A DNA stretch of 64,000 nt from Rutidosis leptorrhynchoides (GCF_046630445.1 NC_092342.1:177650501-177714500); one strand, 5' to 3'. Counted from the first letter of the stretch, positions 34,420 through 47,673 are shown. Notes: a model not told the origin generated them from the letters alone. Translations and numbers: made by a program.

Positions 34420-35829
34420 CGAGGTTGTTGAAATATGCTTCGAGATGGTTATTATACTCACTTTATATTTTGCATTTTATGTACATGCATGATAGTAAAA
34501 TGCAAAAATTAAAGTTTTGGGTGGGTTTAATGCCTTGGCCGAAATATTGGGGACCCAAAATGGGTTTTGGATCTTCCACTTTGGTCATATTTTGGTTGCA
34601 TGTTGAGTTCACAATCAAGCCTTGACCTTGTGTTTGTTTGGTTGCATGTTTGATTGAATTAATCTATTCATTTGGTATGTAATATTATTTCATTCATGTG
34701 GTTGTAATATTCATTCAATATGGTTTGTAATTTTATTATTTTGGTTATGTAATTTATTTTATATTTGGTATGTAAAATAGATTAGGTTGTATTTTCATTT
34801 TCTAGAAAAATGTATTAGGATATATTTTTTGTAAAAATGAAGATACAAGATGAAGACTTGGAAGATGCATTTGGATGCAAGATTAAGTGGGAGATTTTGA
34901 AATCTCCTACTTAGTGTTATAACCCTTAACCGGTGACATTTGTTTTCGACTAAACAAATGTCTACCAAATCGGCTTGATTGTGAACACATTTGTTTGCAT
35001 GCGTGGTTGTTTTATTTCTTGTATGATTGTGGATTGTGTATGTTGCTACTACAAGTTATCACACAAGTTAACAACAAGCAAAACTAAAATTTAATTGGTT
35101 AAATTATTAACAACATGATATTTACCAAACCACAATTTAATCGGATAAATTGAAACGGCTAAAAGGACATTAATAATCGGTTATTAAGAACATGATAAGG
35201 ATCATATATATAAAATGGTTTATATCAAGTAATTGGCTAAAATTACATGACTTGAAAATGGATTTCAAATGAACCATACACTAAATGCATGTTGGTGTAT
35301 GGCACAAAAGCTTTCTTAAACTAGAATTATGAAACTTAAAATCCCTTTAACAACAAGACAAACTAGTTAAATGCCATCCTTTTGTGCAAACACTTAAAAA
35401 TATTAGGGAACTCTTAATGGGATAAAGGTCACCTAACCGTTATGAGCAAACTAATATGATTAAGGTAAATTTCGCACACTTGTGGGATAAAGGTCACCTA
35501 ACTACTAGTATGTTGAATTTACACGTTAGCACAAGTAGGACGACTTGATTTGGGAATCATGAACTTAGGGTCACCGAAGCATGATGAACAAATAGGCGTT
35601 GATGGGATAATATGCCATGCAAAAGGATTGCATGATCCCATAACTTAGAAGTTGCAAAAGGATTGCAATTGTCATATAATGACTACCTAGCTAAAACAAA
35701 TAACGGGATAAAGGTCACCTAACCGAAATTTGGTTTACCGTTGGATTCTAAAAATATCAATTGGATTTAAAGGGTATTGATTGATTAAATTTGAAATCAA
35801 TACTTAAATGAACTTTGTTAATTTTGTAG

Positions 35830-38800
35830 ATGGCCGCTAATAACAACAACAACATGCAAAACGCACCACTTAACCTAAACAACCTATCGTTAAGGTCTCT
35901 CCTCGAGAAAGACAAACTCAACCATACGAACTTTATGGATTGGTTCCGTAATCTTAGGATTGTCCTCAAACTCGAGGATAAAGCGTATATGTTGGAGGAC
36001 CCCATTCCCGATCAACCCGGCATGGATGATACGGAGGGCATGGCTTACTATGACAAATATTGTGCCGATTCGGTGCAAGTTGGTTGCCTAATGCTTGGGA
36101 CTATGATACCCGAACTCCAAAAGGATTTCGAACATCATAGTGCATATGACATGATAACGCAATTGAAGGAGATGTTCCTTCAACAAGCACGTGTCGAGCG
36201 CTTCGAAACGGTTCGAGCGCTACATGCATGTCGTATGGATGACACCCAATCCGTCTCCTCCTATGTCCTCAAAATGAAAAGCCTCATTGATCGCGCAAAC
36301 CGTCTTAACCTCAACATTTCCAATGAGCTAGCCACCGATCTTATCCTAAACTCCTTGTCAAAGAGGTTTGACCAATTTGTAATTAATTACAATATGAATG
36401 GGATGGATAAGAGCATAGGTGAGCTTCACGGTATGCTTAGAACGGCGGAAACTAGCATGGGTAAAAGGGCTTTACCCGTGTTAGCAATCGATCAAGGTGG
36501 GTCAAAAGGTAACACCTCTAAGCCAAAGGTGGCCAAGAGAAAAGGACCCGCCCATCAAGGCAAAGGGAAAGGGAAGATGGTTACCCCAACCATCAACAAG
36601 GCTAAGAAGCAAAAGGTAACCGAGAAGGCAAACCCCAAAGAAGACCCATGTTTCGGTTGCGGTGAGATGGGTCATTGGAAACGAAACTGTCCGGTCTATC
36701 TTAAGGAGTTGAAGGACAAGAGGGATGCAGGGCAAACCTCAGGTAATATATATATGGTATATATAGAGCTTAGTATTACTTCTTCTAATACATGGGTATT
36801 AGACACTGGATGTGGAACTCATATTTGCAATTCTTTGCAGGGGTTCAAAAGAAGTGATCATAAGGCGGGAACATCAAGTCTCTATATGGGCAATGGTGCA
36901 AAGGTGCATGTTAAAGCTCAAGGAGATTTTATTTTGAAGTTTCCAAGCGGATTGGAACTTATTTTAGAAAATGTTTTGTATACTCCGGATTTATGTAGAA
37001 ACATTATTTCTATTTCTCGCTTAAAACAATGTGGTTACGTTGTTAATTTTATTGATGATGATATTCATGTTTCTAAAGACAATGTATTCTATTTCAAGGC
37101 TTCGCCTTCAAATGGAATTTATGAATTGGTTCATGATGACGCATCATCGAGCTCTATATACCATACAAGCACCAAGAAACTCAAAAGGGATTTGAGTGAT
37201 TCCTATTTATGGCATTGTCGCCTTGGCCATATAAACAAGAACCGAATGCATACACTTCAAAAGAATGGACTTTTGAAATCAACTGAAATGGATTCGTTTG
37301 ATGTATGTGAATCTTGTTTACAAGGCAAAATGACTAAAGCACCTTTTAAAGGGACCTATGAAAGGGCTAAAGACTTATTGGGATTAATACATTCGGATGT
37401 GTGTGGTCCCTTTAAGCCCATGACTAGGAATGGTGAAAGATACTTTGTTACATTCATTGATGACTTCAGTCGTTTCGGATATGTCTACTTGTTAAGGCAT
37501 AAGGATGAAACTTTTGAAGCATTCAAAGAATATCAAAACGAAGTACAAAATCAACTCAACAAGACAATCAAGGTACTGTGTACCGATAGAGGGGGTGAAT
37601 ACCTAAGCGATGCCTTCCAAGATCATCTTAGAAGTTGTGGGATTATCTCACAACTCACTCCTCCTGGAACACCCCAACTGAATGGAGTTTCCGAAAGGAG
37701 GAACCGAACCCTAATGGATATGGTTCGATCTATGATGGCTAGAAGCTCGTTACCTCTATCATTTTGGGGTTATTGTCTATGCTCCGCGGCTCGTATTTTA
37801 AATATGGCCCCAACCAAGAAAGTGGAACGAACACCTCATGAGATGTGGTTTAGAAAACCTCCATCTCTATCATACTTAAAGGTATGGGGATGTGAAGCTT
37901 ACCCTAAGCGTTACGTCCCTAATAAGTTGAATGCTCGGTCCATGAAGTGTATCTTCATAGGATATCCCAAGAATGATATGGGATATTATTTCTATGATCC
38001 ATCCGAACAGAATGTATTTGTTGCTCGGAAGGCGGAATTCCTTGAAACTAAGTTCCTAATGGAAGGAAATAGTGAAAGGAAGATAGATCTTGAGGAGGTT
38101 CAAGATCAAGTAGATGATACACAATTGGTTGACACTTGCACTCAACATGAAAATGTTGAGAATGATCAAATGGATGATCAAAATACACAAGACGTTCGCA
38201 GATCTGGTAGGATTAGTAATCCTCCTGAGAGATATGGGTTTCTCATGGATGGTTGCTATGTGGTTGATTTGGATGAACCAATAAACTACCAAGATGCTTT
38301 ATCAAGGATCGATAAAGATAAATGGCAGGAAGCCATGAACGCTGAGATGCAATCCATGTATGACAACCAAGTTTGGGAACTTGTTACACAACCTGCTGGC
38401 TCAAGGCTAGTTGATTGTAAATGGCTTTTCAAAATGAAAACCGACATACATGGAAACTTGGATACATACAAAGCTAGACTTGTAGCAAAAGGTTTCACTC
38501 AAACTCAAGGGGTTGATTATGATGAAACTTTCTCGCCAGTGGCGATGCTAAAGTCTATTAGGATATTATTTGCCATTGCTGCTCACTATGACTATGAAAT
38601 ATGGCAAATGGATGTCAAAACCGCTTTCCTGAATGGATATCTTGAGGAAGATGTCTATATGGTACAGCCCGAAGGTTTTGTTGATCCGAAAAATCCTAAA
38701 AAGGTATGCAAGTTAAAGAAATCAATCTACGGATTGAAACAAGCATCTAGAATGTGGAATCATCGTTTTAATGAAGAGGCAAAGAAATTTGGCTTCATTA

Positions 38801-39858
38801 AGAATGGTGATGAAGCTTGTGTATACAAAAAGACTAGTGGGAGCTCTATAATGTTCCTTGAGCTATATGTGGATGATATATTATTATTTGGGAATGATAT
38901 TACCACAATGCAAGAAGTCAAAACTTGGCTAAAAAGTTGCTTCTCCATTAAGGATCTTGGAGAAGCACAATACATATTGGGGATAGGAATCTATAGGAAT
39001 AGATCCAAGAAATTGATAGGTTTAAGTCAAAGTACATACATTGATAAAATCTTGAAAAGGTTCAAGATGGAAAACTCTAAGAAAGGTTTGGTACCTATTC
39101 AAAGAGGAACCATTCTCAGTTCATCTCAGTGTCCTACCACGAAAGATGAACAAGAGAGAATGAAGAAAGTCCCATATGCATCCGCTATTGGGTCTATCAT
39201 GTATGCAATGATATGTACTAGACCGGATGTGTCATGCGCTCTAAGCTTGACAAGTAGATACCAGAACAACCCAGGAAACAATCATTGGATTGCTGTTAAA
39301 AGTATATTGAAATACCTTAGAAGGACTAAGGATATGTTTCTAATATATGGGTCTGGTGAGGAAGAACTCGCTGTAAAAGGTTACGTGGACGCGAGTTTCC
39401 AAACTGATCGAGATGACTCTCGATCACAATCCGGTTATGTCTTCATGTTAAATGGTGGTGCAGTCTCTTGGAAGAGCTCAAAACAGGAAGTTGTTGCGTT
39501 ATCCACTACAGAGTCGGAGTACATTGCCGCCTCACTGGCAGCTCAGGAAGCTGCATGGATGAAGAAATTCATCGACGACTTAGGAGTGGTCCCTACCATT
39601 CAAGACCCTCTTGAGATCTTTTGTGACAACGAAGGTGCGATTGCTCAAATCAAGGAACCTCGTGCTCACCAAAAGACCCATCACATTGAGCGGAGATTCA
39701 ACTACATTAGGGATGAAGTTGAAAAGGGAAAGATATGTATTCGCAAAGTTCACACAGATCATAACATAGCGGATCCACTCACGAAACTCTTATATGGAGC
39801 AAAACATGAAGGGCATGTTTGTGCATTAGGGCTTCGATATTCTAGTAATTGGTCATGA
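35830..39858 (+). CDS. Copia gag-pol polyprotein (element E)
   Basis: One uninterrupted frame of 1342 residues starting MAANNNNNMQNAPL. Gag occupies roughly residues 1-310, with a CCHC zinc knuckle CFGCGEMGHWKRNC at 274-287. The aspartic protease motif LDTGCGTH has its Asp at 325. Integrase has the HHCC zinc site (first His about 462, CESC about 493-496) and catalytic D523, D586, E622, giving the D(35)E spacing. Reverse transcriptase spans about 815-1060 with YVDD at 1013-1016. RNase H has GYVDASF (Asp about 1187), TTESEYIA and DNEGAI. The order protease-integrase-reverse transcriptase-RNase H defines Ty1/copia. The polyprotein builds the particle, copies RNA to DNA and inserts it. All catalytic residues I can check are present. 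The lineage within Copia was not assigned. Confidence 0.97.
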   Translation: MAANNNNNMQNAPLNLNNLSLRSLLEKDKLNHTNFMDWFRNLRIVLKLEDKAYMLEDPIPDQPGMDDTEGMAYYDKYCADSVQVGCLMLGTMIPELQKDFEHHSAYDMITQLKEMFLQQARVERFETVRALHACRMDDTQSVSSYVLKMKSLIDRANRLNLNISNELATDLILNSLSKRFDQFVINYNMNGMDKSIGELHGMLRTAETSMGKRALPVLAIDQGGSKGNTSKPKVAKRKGPAHQGKGKGKMVTPTINKAKKQKVTEKANPKEDPCFGCGEMGHWKRNCPVYLKELKDKRDAGQTSGNIYMVYIELSITSSNTWVLDTGCGTHICNSLQGFKRSDHKAGTSSLYMGNGAKVHVKAQGDFILKFPSGLELILENVLYTPDLCRNIISISRLKQCGYVVNFIDDDIHVSKDNVFYFKASPSNGIYELVHDDASSSSIYHTSTKKLKRDLSDSYLWHCRLGHINKNRMHTLQKNGLLKSTEMDSFDVCESCLQGKMTKAPFKGTYERAKDLLGLIHSDVCGPFKPMTRNGERYFVTFIDDFSRFGYVYLLRHKDETFEAFKEYQNEVQNQLNKTIKVLCTDRGGEYLSDAFQDHLRSCGIISQLTPPGTPQLNGVSERRNRTLMDMVRSMMARSSLPLSFWGYCLCSAARILNMAPTKKVERTPHEMWFRKPPSLSYLKVWGCEAYPKRYVPNKLNARSMKCIFIGYPKNDMGYYFYDPSEQNVFVARKAEFLETKFLMEGNSERKIDLEEVQDQVDDTQLVDTCTQHENVENDQMDDQNTQDVRRSGRISNPPERYGFLMDGCYVVDLDEPINYQDALSRIDKDKWQEAMNAEMQSMYDNQVWELVTQPAGSRLVDCKWLFKMKTDIHGNLDTYKARLVAKGFTQTQGVDYDETFSPVAMLKSIRILFAIAAHYDYEIWQMDVKTAFLNGYLEEDVYMVQPEGFVDPKNPKKVCKLKKSIYGLKQASRMWNHRFNEEAKKFGFIKNGDEACVYKKTSGSSIMFLELYVDDILLFGNDITTMQEVKTWLKSCFSIKDLGEAQYILGIGIYRNRSKKLIGLSQSTYIDKILKRFKMENSKKGLVPIQRGTILSSSQCPTTKDEQERMKKVPYASAIGSIMYAMICTRPDVSCALSLTSRYQNNPGNNHWIAVKSILKYLRRTKDMFLIYGSGEEELAVKGYVDASFQTDRDDSRSQSGYVFMLNGGAVSWKSSKQEVVALSTTESEYIAASLAAQEAAWMKKFIDDLGVVPTIQDPLEIFCDNEGAIAQIKEPRAHQKTHHIERRFNYIRDEVEKGKICIRKVHTDHNIADPLTKLLYGAKHEGHVCALGLRYSSNWS

Positions 39859-40625
39859 TCTGTTTTAAGTATTGTAACGGAACGAAGTGGTTCAAACTCA
39901 TTAATATAATTATGGTTTAATTTATTTTGAGTTAAGTTCCTATTTTGCATATTTCATCCATGAATAAGCAATTATTCTAAATTTCCGTAGTCGATCACAT
40001 TTGTGGGAACAAGTGTGAGGTTTAGACTATTATGAACTTGGATTGGTATACATTCAGGTTGAATGTAGGACAAGGTTGCTACCAAGGTTCATAGATATTT
40101 GTGGGATACAAATATTGGAAGACCCGCTCTCAAGATTTACTGTATGGAGCCTTTGTGGTTGATCACATGTAATCTTGAGTAAAGGCGAATATCGTTGTAT
40201 CCTCTGACCTGAGATACATATTGGGTTCGGATATCTACCAAGTATTGTGCCTTGATTCTTTCCTTCGCTATTCTGGAATATGGTAGCTCACAAGGAAGAG
40301 CTCAGGCATAATGCAAGGTATGTATTTAGGACGTATGTAGTCAAGATGGAATTTGTCCCTCTTATTCGTTGAGAGTCAGATGTCTAAGGCCTGATAAAGT
40401 TAAATCTATAAGAGAGTGATCACTCTGTGTCTCTTGGATTCAACATGACATCTAGGACGAAAGGATGTAATGAAAAGATTCACCTATTCATATTCGAGAT
40501 GGGAACTCGAAAGGGATGATGTTATTGAATGGCAAAAGTCATAACATATTGGGGGTGATGGACGGTCGTTAGGTGGTATCCATCACTTGCATTAATTTCT
40601 TATGTTTCTCGTACAAGTGGGAGAT
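39859..40625 (+). other. Element E 3' untranslated region and polypurine tract
   Basis: 767 non-coding bases between the stop and the 3' LTR. It ends in AAGTGGGAGAT just before the LTR, a polypurine tract. No other gene is seen. Confidence 0.75.
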
Positions 40626-41575
40626 TGAAGGTATTTCGTATGCCCGAGAGACATATTAAATTAACGTGGCCACTATGTTATGATCCAAGTCGGGTCATAC
40701 CCAATAACAAGCTAACCAATACTTTATATGTATTTATTTTAACGGTTGGATTGTTAAATAAATACGCGACACTTGAACTTTAAGAAAAATGGTTTTCTTA
40801 AATATTACTTGATGTGTATATATATATATATATATAAATTATGGAATAATTTATGTAATATGGAATTAATTATTTATGGGTTAAATAATTAATTAATTTA
40901 TGTCACATTTATATAAATTGGTTTTACATAATAAAATGTACATAAATATATTTGCAAGTTTATAAAATGTGCATTATAAATATATGGAAGTTTTATATAA
41001 AAGTTTTATAAAACATTTATCTTATTTAAAACTAATTAATTTTATAAAACTAATGGGTGGCATGGGGAGTGTAAGAAAGCATGCTATTGATTCCAACACT
41101 TGGCCATACTTTCCCATTTCCATATACATGCACTTTGACTCCTTGGTGGACATATACACTTGCAAAAGACATCAAAAAAACTGCACTCCTTGGCTCTCCT
41201 ATGCTGCTGTTGCCGTGGGCTTTCAAGGGCAAAGGAGGGATCAAAATCCTTTTTGCAAGTTCATTCAAGTGTTACAATTAAATCCTAACTAAAAGCAAAG
41301 GTGTTGGTGGTTAGCTTGGGGTATAACTACTTGAGGTTTCATCCATTTGAAGCTCTATTCTTCATCATCATCTTCATCACTCTCTACCAAGCTTGGAATA
41401 GGTATAAACTCCTTTCTTGCTTGTAGTTTGTAAGTATGTTTCACAACTTGATCCTAATTGGGATTTAACTTTAATTAGTTAAAGTTTAACAAGTTTAAAA
41501 TTGGTAATTACATGCTTCCGCAAAGTTTGATTCTTAAAATGTTTTAAGCATTTTGTAACTTGTTAAATCCCAACA
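40626..41575 (+). repeat. Element E 3' LTR
   Basis: 950 bases, nearly identical to 33458-34405. Visible changes include TTGGGTC/TCGGGTC, ACCAACAC/ACCAATAC, AAACTGG/AAATTGG and TTATATAAT/TTACATAAT, plus one extra TA unit. Confidence 0.93.
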
Positions 41576-41580
41576 ATTAT

Positions 41581-43308
41581 TATGAACACGATATAAAAGA
41601 CGATTAAAAGCTATTAAACGAAACGATTAGGAAATAATGGGTAAGAGTATCATGATGAAATTAAAATATTATAAGATATTGATTTAGATAAAATTATCGT
41701 TCTTATTATTTTTATCATTACTATTATTATTAAAAGTATCGTTAGTATTAAAACTATCATTTTAACAAAAATTATCATTTTAATAGAAATGTCATTGTTA
41801 CTATAAAATATCATTATTATTATTATTTTAAATAGAATTATTATTTTAAAGATAATATTAAAAATTATCGTAAATATTAAAGTTATCATAATTAGAATTA
41901 TCGTTTTATCATAACGTCATCTTAGTAATTATAAATATTGATATTTTTATAATAATAATTATTATTACAAAATAATATAACTTTTACTTACTATCATTAT
42001 AAATATTATTTTATAAAATAAATATGTGATACAAACATATTTTACTACGTGTAATAACTTACTTTAATAATACCTATTATATTATCTTTATGATATTAAA
42101 TGAACCCTATAAATTTTATTACTTAATATATATAAAAGTATATTTTATTTTATAAATTTAATATAAAATTTTATTTATTAATAAATAAATTATATTATTT
42201 ACTTTAATAAATCTTTTAAAAATATTTAAAAATATAAAACAACGATATTTAAACTATATATTAATCATGTATAGATTTTTGGAAATTATTTTGAGTCAAA
42301 TTTACTTTTGTTGACTTTTGCATATTAGTCTCGAGCATTAGGATTGTGGTACACTATGACTTGACCTAATTTGTTAGACAAATATTGACCAACACATAAA
42401 TATATATAATTAATTTAGGTTCGTGAATCCGAGGCCAACCTTGCACTTGTTCAATGACGTTATATGTATTTTTACTACGAAATACAGTATGGTGAGTTTC
42501 ATTTGCCTTTTTACCCTTTATATTTTTGGGCTGAGAATACATGCGCAATTTTTATAAATGTTTTACGAAATAGACACAAGTAATCAAAACTACATTATAT
42601 GGTTGAATTATCGAAGTCGAATATGCCCCCTTTTATTAAGTCTGGTAATCTAAGAATTAGAGAACAGACACCCTAATTGACGCGAATCCTAAAGATAGAT
42701 CTATTGGGCCTAACAAACCCCATCTAAAGTACCGGATGCTTTAGTACTTCGAAATTTATATCATGTCCGAAGGAGGATCCCGGAATGATAGGGGATATTC
42801 TTATATGTATCTATTTAATGTCGGTTACCAAGTGTTCACCATATGAATGATTATTTTTGTCTCTATGCATGGGACGTATATTTATGAGAACTGGAAATGA
42901 AATTCTTGTGGTCTATTAAAATGATGGAAATAAATGATTATGATAAACTAATGAACTCACCAACCTTTTGGTTGACACTTTAAAGCATGTTTATTCTCAG
43001 GTGTTAAAGAAATCTTCCGCTGTGCATTTGCTCATTTTAAAGATATTACTTGGAGTCTTTCATAGCATATTTCGAAGAACGTTGCATTCGAGTCATTGAG
43101 TTCATCAAAGATTATTATAAAATCAATTTATAGTTGGATAGTGGATATTATGAAATGGTATGCATGCCTGTCAATTTTCGATGTAAAGAAAGATTGTCTT
43201 TTAAAAACGAATGCAATGTTTGTAAAATGTATCATATAGAGGTCAAATACCTCGCAATGTAATCAACTATTGTGAATCGTTTATAATGTATATGAACGGG
43301 TCCTTTCA
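41581..43308 (+). repeat. Element C 3' LTR, right part
   Basis: Continues from 33457 after Copia E, matching 24640-26367, and ends GAACGGGTCCTTTCA, followed by the AAACT duplication. Confidence 0.9.
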
Positions 43309-43313
43309 AAACT

Positions 43314-44072
43314 TTGCACTTCTTTAACCGTTTTTAGCGCGGTCATTTTTTCTATAGCCGCAATCTTTTTCGGATTAGCTTGAATACCTTGTTCTGTAAC
43401 AAGATATCCCAAAAATTTTCCTTCAGTATCACCAAAGCTACATTTTAGCGGATTAAGCTTCATGTTTATTTTTCGCAGTTTGTCAAATGTTTCGCGCATA
43501 TCTTCAATGATTCGCTCTTGCGTCATGCTTTCGATGACTAAATCATCTACATAAGCTTCAAGATTACGCCCTATTTGTTTGTCAAACGCGGTATCAATCA
43601 ACCGTTGATATGTCACACCCGCATTGATTAAACCGAAAGGCATCATTATATAGCAATATATGCCTTTACCCGTATGAAATGAGGTTTTATCTGCGTCTTC
43701 TTGCGCCATAGGAATCTGATGATAACCTCTTGCCGCATCCAGAAAACATTTATATGGAAAAGTATGTAAAGATTCCACTTTTAAATCAATTTCTGGAAGC
43801 GGATAGTTATCCTTGGGGCACGCTTTATTCAAATCCTTGTAATCAATACACATTCTCCAGGAACCATCAGGTTTTTTCACCAACACTGGATTTGCAATCC
43901 ATGATTGGTATTGAACTTCGCGCAGAATTCCAGCTCTCACCAATTTTGTTACTTCTTCGCATAGCCATTTTACACGATCTGGGGCCATGCCCCTTCGCTT
44001 TTGCACTATGAGTTTTAGAGCTGGATTTACATTAAGCCTGTGTTCCGCAATATGACGCGGAACACCAGTCAT
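43314..44072 (-). pseudogene. Element D reverse transcriptase, N-terminal and catalytic part
   Basis: The minus-strand frame begins about 44072 (MTGVPRHIAEHRL) and shows PDGSWRMCIDYKDLNKACP, then FLDAARGYHQIPM, MMPFGLINAGVTYQRL and the catalytic AYVDDLVI. It continues KCSFGDTEGKFLGYLVTEQGI and KTVKEVQS until element C breaks it. The rest of the gene is at 22309-22740. The RT family is Ty3/gypsy; text such as NKACPKDNYPLPEID fits Tat. The active-site residues survive, but the gene is interrupted. Confidence 0.9.
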
Positions 44073-44225
44073 ATCGTTTTCTCACCAAGCAAAAACATCC
44101 ATGTATTGGACAAGTAATTGCACGATTTGTTTCCTAGTATCCGCACTAACATTGCGTCCTACTTTGATTTTCTGCTCTGGATATGCAGGATTGATTATTT
44201 CCATAGTATCCGCATCATCAACAGG

Positions 44226-44747
44226 TTACTGCCCTGCGGTTTTTACATTAACAGCCGCACAAATAGGCATAATGCTCATTGAACATATTGTGGCAACCCC
44301 TTTATATGTTGGAAACTTAATCATGTCATGAATTGTGGAAGGGACAATTCCAAATTTACTTATAGCGGTTCTTCCCAGCAGCATGTGATAGCGAGATGAG
44401 GCTCGCATGACATAAAAATCTAATCGCGCTTGTCGCACCAAAGCATCATCGTTTACATCAGCTAGCTCGATGTTTAATGGCAAAACACCTATAGGTAATG
44501 AAGATTCTCCTGCAAAACCGTTTAGCTTAACCGCGGTTGTTTGCAGGTTCGTTTTAATACTTTCTGGCAGTTGAGCGAAACATTGTTCGTAAATAATATC
44601 AACGCTACTGCCGTTATCGACATGGACTTTCATGACTGTGATGTCAGCTTCCGCGATTTTGCAGAATACCACTATCGGCATTTCAGAGAAATCATCGCTC
44701 TGCATTTTCGGGAAACTAATTGGCGCAAATTGCCAATTAGGATACAT
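44226..44747 (-). pseudogene. Element D aspartic protease region
   Basis: A 173-codon minus-strand frame with VHVDNGSSVDIIYEQCF, the retropepsin active-site signature of Tat elements (DNGSS rather than DTG), and later YHMLLGRTAISKFGIVPS, the second conserved motif. A stop precedes the Met, and only a short Lys-rich remnant of gag is readable before it. A stop (44226) and about 150 bases of non-matching text separate it from the RT frame. Confidence 0.85.
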
Positions 44748-45000
44748 TTTAGCGGACTTTCGCTTTTTTCCTCTTTTTTAGGCATTCGCTCGCACAACGA
44801 CCAGTATATCGCTATCATCTCCAATATTACTCATTATTCTAAGCAATCAAGCAATTCACCGCCGATTTTAGATGTATGCACCTGCAAATCATCATAACAA
44901 AAACACGATTGAAATTAAACCAACGAATTAATTGTTTGATGGCACGAAAAAAAAAAATTTCTGTTTAATTTGTAAAACGTGTCCCACGGATGGCGTCAAT
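44748..45000 (-). other. Element D leader with putative primer site; gag absent
   Basis: Read on the minus strand, ATTGACGCCATCCGTGGGAC follows the 5' LTR and has the form of a Tat-type primer site, though the usual TGG is TGA. Only about 230 bases then separate it from the protease frame, too short for gag. Confidence 0.55.
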
Positions 45001-45484
45001 TGATCAATCCTTAATTAGCGATGTTACTTAATTACGGATTGAGTGCAATAAGATTACAATGGAGGATGGAATATTTGATGATTATTTTGGGCCCCGATGA
45101 TCGTCTTTCACTTTAACTATCAAGTGATCAACCACGCCGACCCGGTCTAATTAACATAATTCACCTTTACGCGATGTAAAAATCCCCTGGGCAAGGTCAC
45201 AAGTGAAAATCACAAAGGCTTAGGCAAAATGGCAGAGAATCAACAACCCATAAATGAGAGGCCAAGCTCTCTATTTATAGTATTCGAGATATTCGCGGTC
45301 TGCAAATTACCTAACCGTCTGCGGAAACTCAGCGGATTAAACCGCAGTCATTTATTAGCGCGAGAATCCATCTGCTGATCTTATTTTCAGCGAACACTTC
45401 ATAACTTTGCCTTATAGTTCGCGCAGTTCTACCTTTGGCCTTTAGCAAATAAAATATACATATACAATGCTATGTATATGATCA
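45001..45484 (-). repeat. Element D 5' LTR
   Basis: 484 bases, partner of 17736-18226. On the minus strand CTATAAATAG (45271-45280) is a TATA box in a suitable place. It differs from the 3' LTR by scattered substitutions and a short deletion near 45148. Confidence 0.88.
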
Positions 45485-46221
<737 letters not shown>

Positions 46222-46919
46222 ATATGCCCCTTTTTAGTCTGGTAATCTAAGAATTAGGGAACAGACACCCTAATTGACGCGAATCCTAAAGATAGATCTA
46301 TTGGGCCCAACGAGCCCCATCCAAAGTACCGGATGCTTTAGTACTTCGAATTCATCATGTCCGAAGGGAGTCCCGGAATGATAGGGGATATTCTATATGC
46401 ATCTTGTTAAGGTCGGTTACCTGGTGTTCACCATATGAATGAGTTTTATCTCTATGTATGGGATGTATATTGAAATATGAAATCTTGTGGTCTATTATTA
46501 CGATTTGATAAATACAGGTTAAACCTATAACTCACCAACATTTTTGTTGACGTTTAAAGCATGTTTATTCTCAGGTGATTATTAAGAGCTTCCGCTGTTG
46601 CATGCTATTATATGGACAAGATTTGGTGTCAGCATGCTTGTATAATATTGTTTAAAACTGCATTCGAGATTTATTTTGTTGTAACATATTAATATTTGTA
46701 AACCAATATGTATTGGTAGTGTGTAAGTGTGATATTTGTTAGATTATCATTTCTGGATAATCTAAGTGGTGTCTTGTTAACCTTGTCGATAAAATAAAGG
46801 TTATGGTTTGTTTTAAAAACGAATGCAGTCTTTGAAAAACGTCTCATATAGAGGTCAAAACCTCGCAACGAAATCAATTAATATGGAACGTTTATAATCA
46901 ATATGAACGAGACATTTCA
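46222..46919 (+). mobile_element. LTR G, right part
   Basis: The text ATATGCCCCTTTTTAGTCTG through CATATAGAGGTCAAAACCTCG parallels the last third of B's LTR (14606-15303) and ends GAACGAGACATTTCA. No primer-binding site follows, so it is a 3' or solo LTR. Its left part lies beyond the nested insertions, off-window. Confidence 0.7.
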
Positions 46920-47400
46920 CAAGATACACGAAGCAAAACAACGACGGGCTCGTGAACAGGCAACTAAACCTAACGGCACACACTGACCTACAGCTAACTA
47001 AGTCCTAGCGAAACCGAAGCCCAAAAAACCGAACGACTACACACACCAAATATGAAAATAACTGAAAAGGAGACCAAACTAACAAATGGACTACACAACC
47101 AGGCAACTAGCTAACACACCAAATCAAACTCCATCGCCGGTGTTGTTCATGTCTTCACCATTACCCGCAAAAGCCTTGAAGGAGAAAGTCAAATCCTCGT
47201 CGTTGGTAGAGCTCGGCGGAGGGGAGTCAAAACCGTTCTTTCTGAATACCTAAAAAAAACCCATCTTTTACTAACGAACGTCCCAAACTCCCGATCCTGA
47301 GCCCACATAAAGCCACTTACACGACCCGTCCCCTTTAGTCGCACCCACGAATTTGAAGGGTGCGAAAAAGGTAAAAGGTTTTTAAAAATTTAATTTAGGT
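46920..47400 (-). other. Unassigned minus-strand fragment, possibly the 3' end of a retroposon
   Basis: On the minus strand a short frame (about 47250-47146) reads FRKNGFDSPPPSSTND and later FSFKAFAGNGEDMNN before a stop, followed by about 220 bases of T/G-rich text up to the G LTR. The style resembles a LINE or processed element tail, but I cannot assign it. Confidence 0.3.
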
Positions 47401-47557
47401 TGTCACTCTAGAAAGAGACGTTAAACAAATTCGGTATTTTCATTTAACTTTTAATTATTTTATAATTATAACAATTCCCACATTTATTATATTTTATTCG
47501 GCTCAAAAATGACAACTTCCCATTGTAAATTTACAAAACTGCCCACAGGTAGCCCTC

Positions 47558-47566
47558 TATATAAAA
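47558..47566 (+). promoter_or_regulatory. TATA box of the MATE gene
   Basis: TATATAAAA lies 116 bases before the start codon, placing transcription start near 47590 and giving a 5' leader of about 85 bases. Confidence 0.6.
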
Positions 47567-47673
47567 AGAAGTCAAAGCGTTTGTAACAAACTCTCTTCTG
47601 TTTGAAAAACAATACAATAAAAATTCTTTTTCCGTTGTTCGGGAGGATAGAATTGGCGACGGAAAGAGACGAG

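Larger units (their letters stand above)
33458..41575 (+). mobile_element. Element E: intact full-length Ty1/copia retrotransposon
   Basis: 5' LTR 33458-34405, primer site 34407-34418, gag-pol 35830-39858, polypurine tract ending 40625, 3' LTR 40626-41575. The target duplication is ATTAT (33453-33457 and 41576-41580). LTRs begin TGAAGG and end CCAACA. By eye the 948- and 950-base LTRs differ by about four substitutions and one dinucleotide-repeat step, so insertion is very recent. All parts needed for transposition appear present, making it the youngest and only plausibly autonomous element here. Confidence 0.95.
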
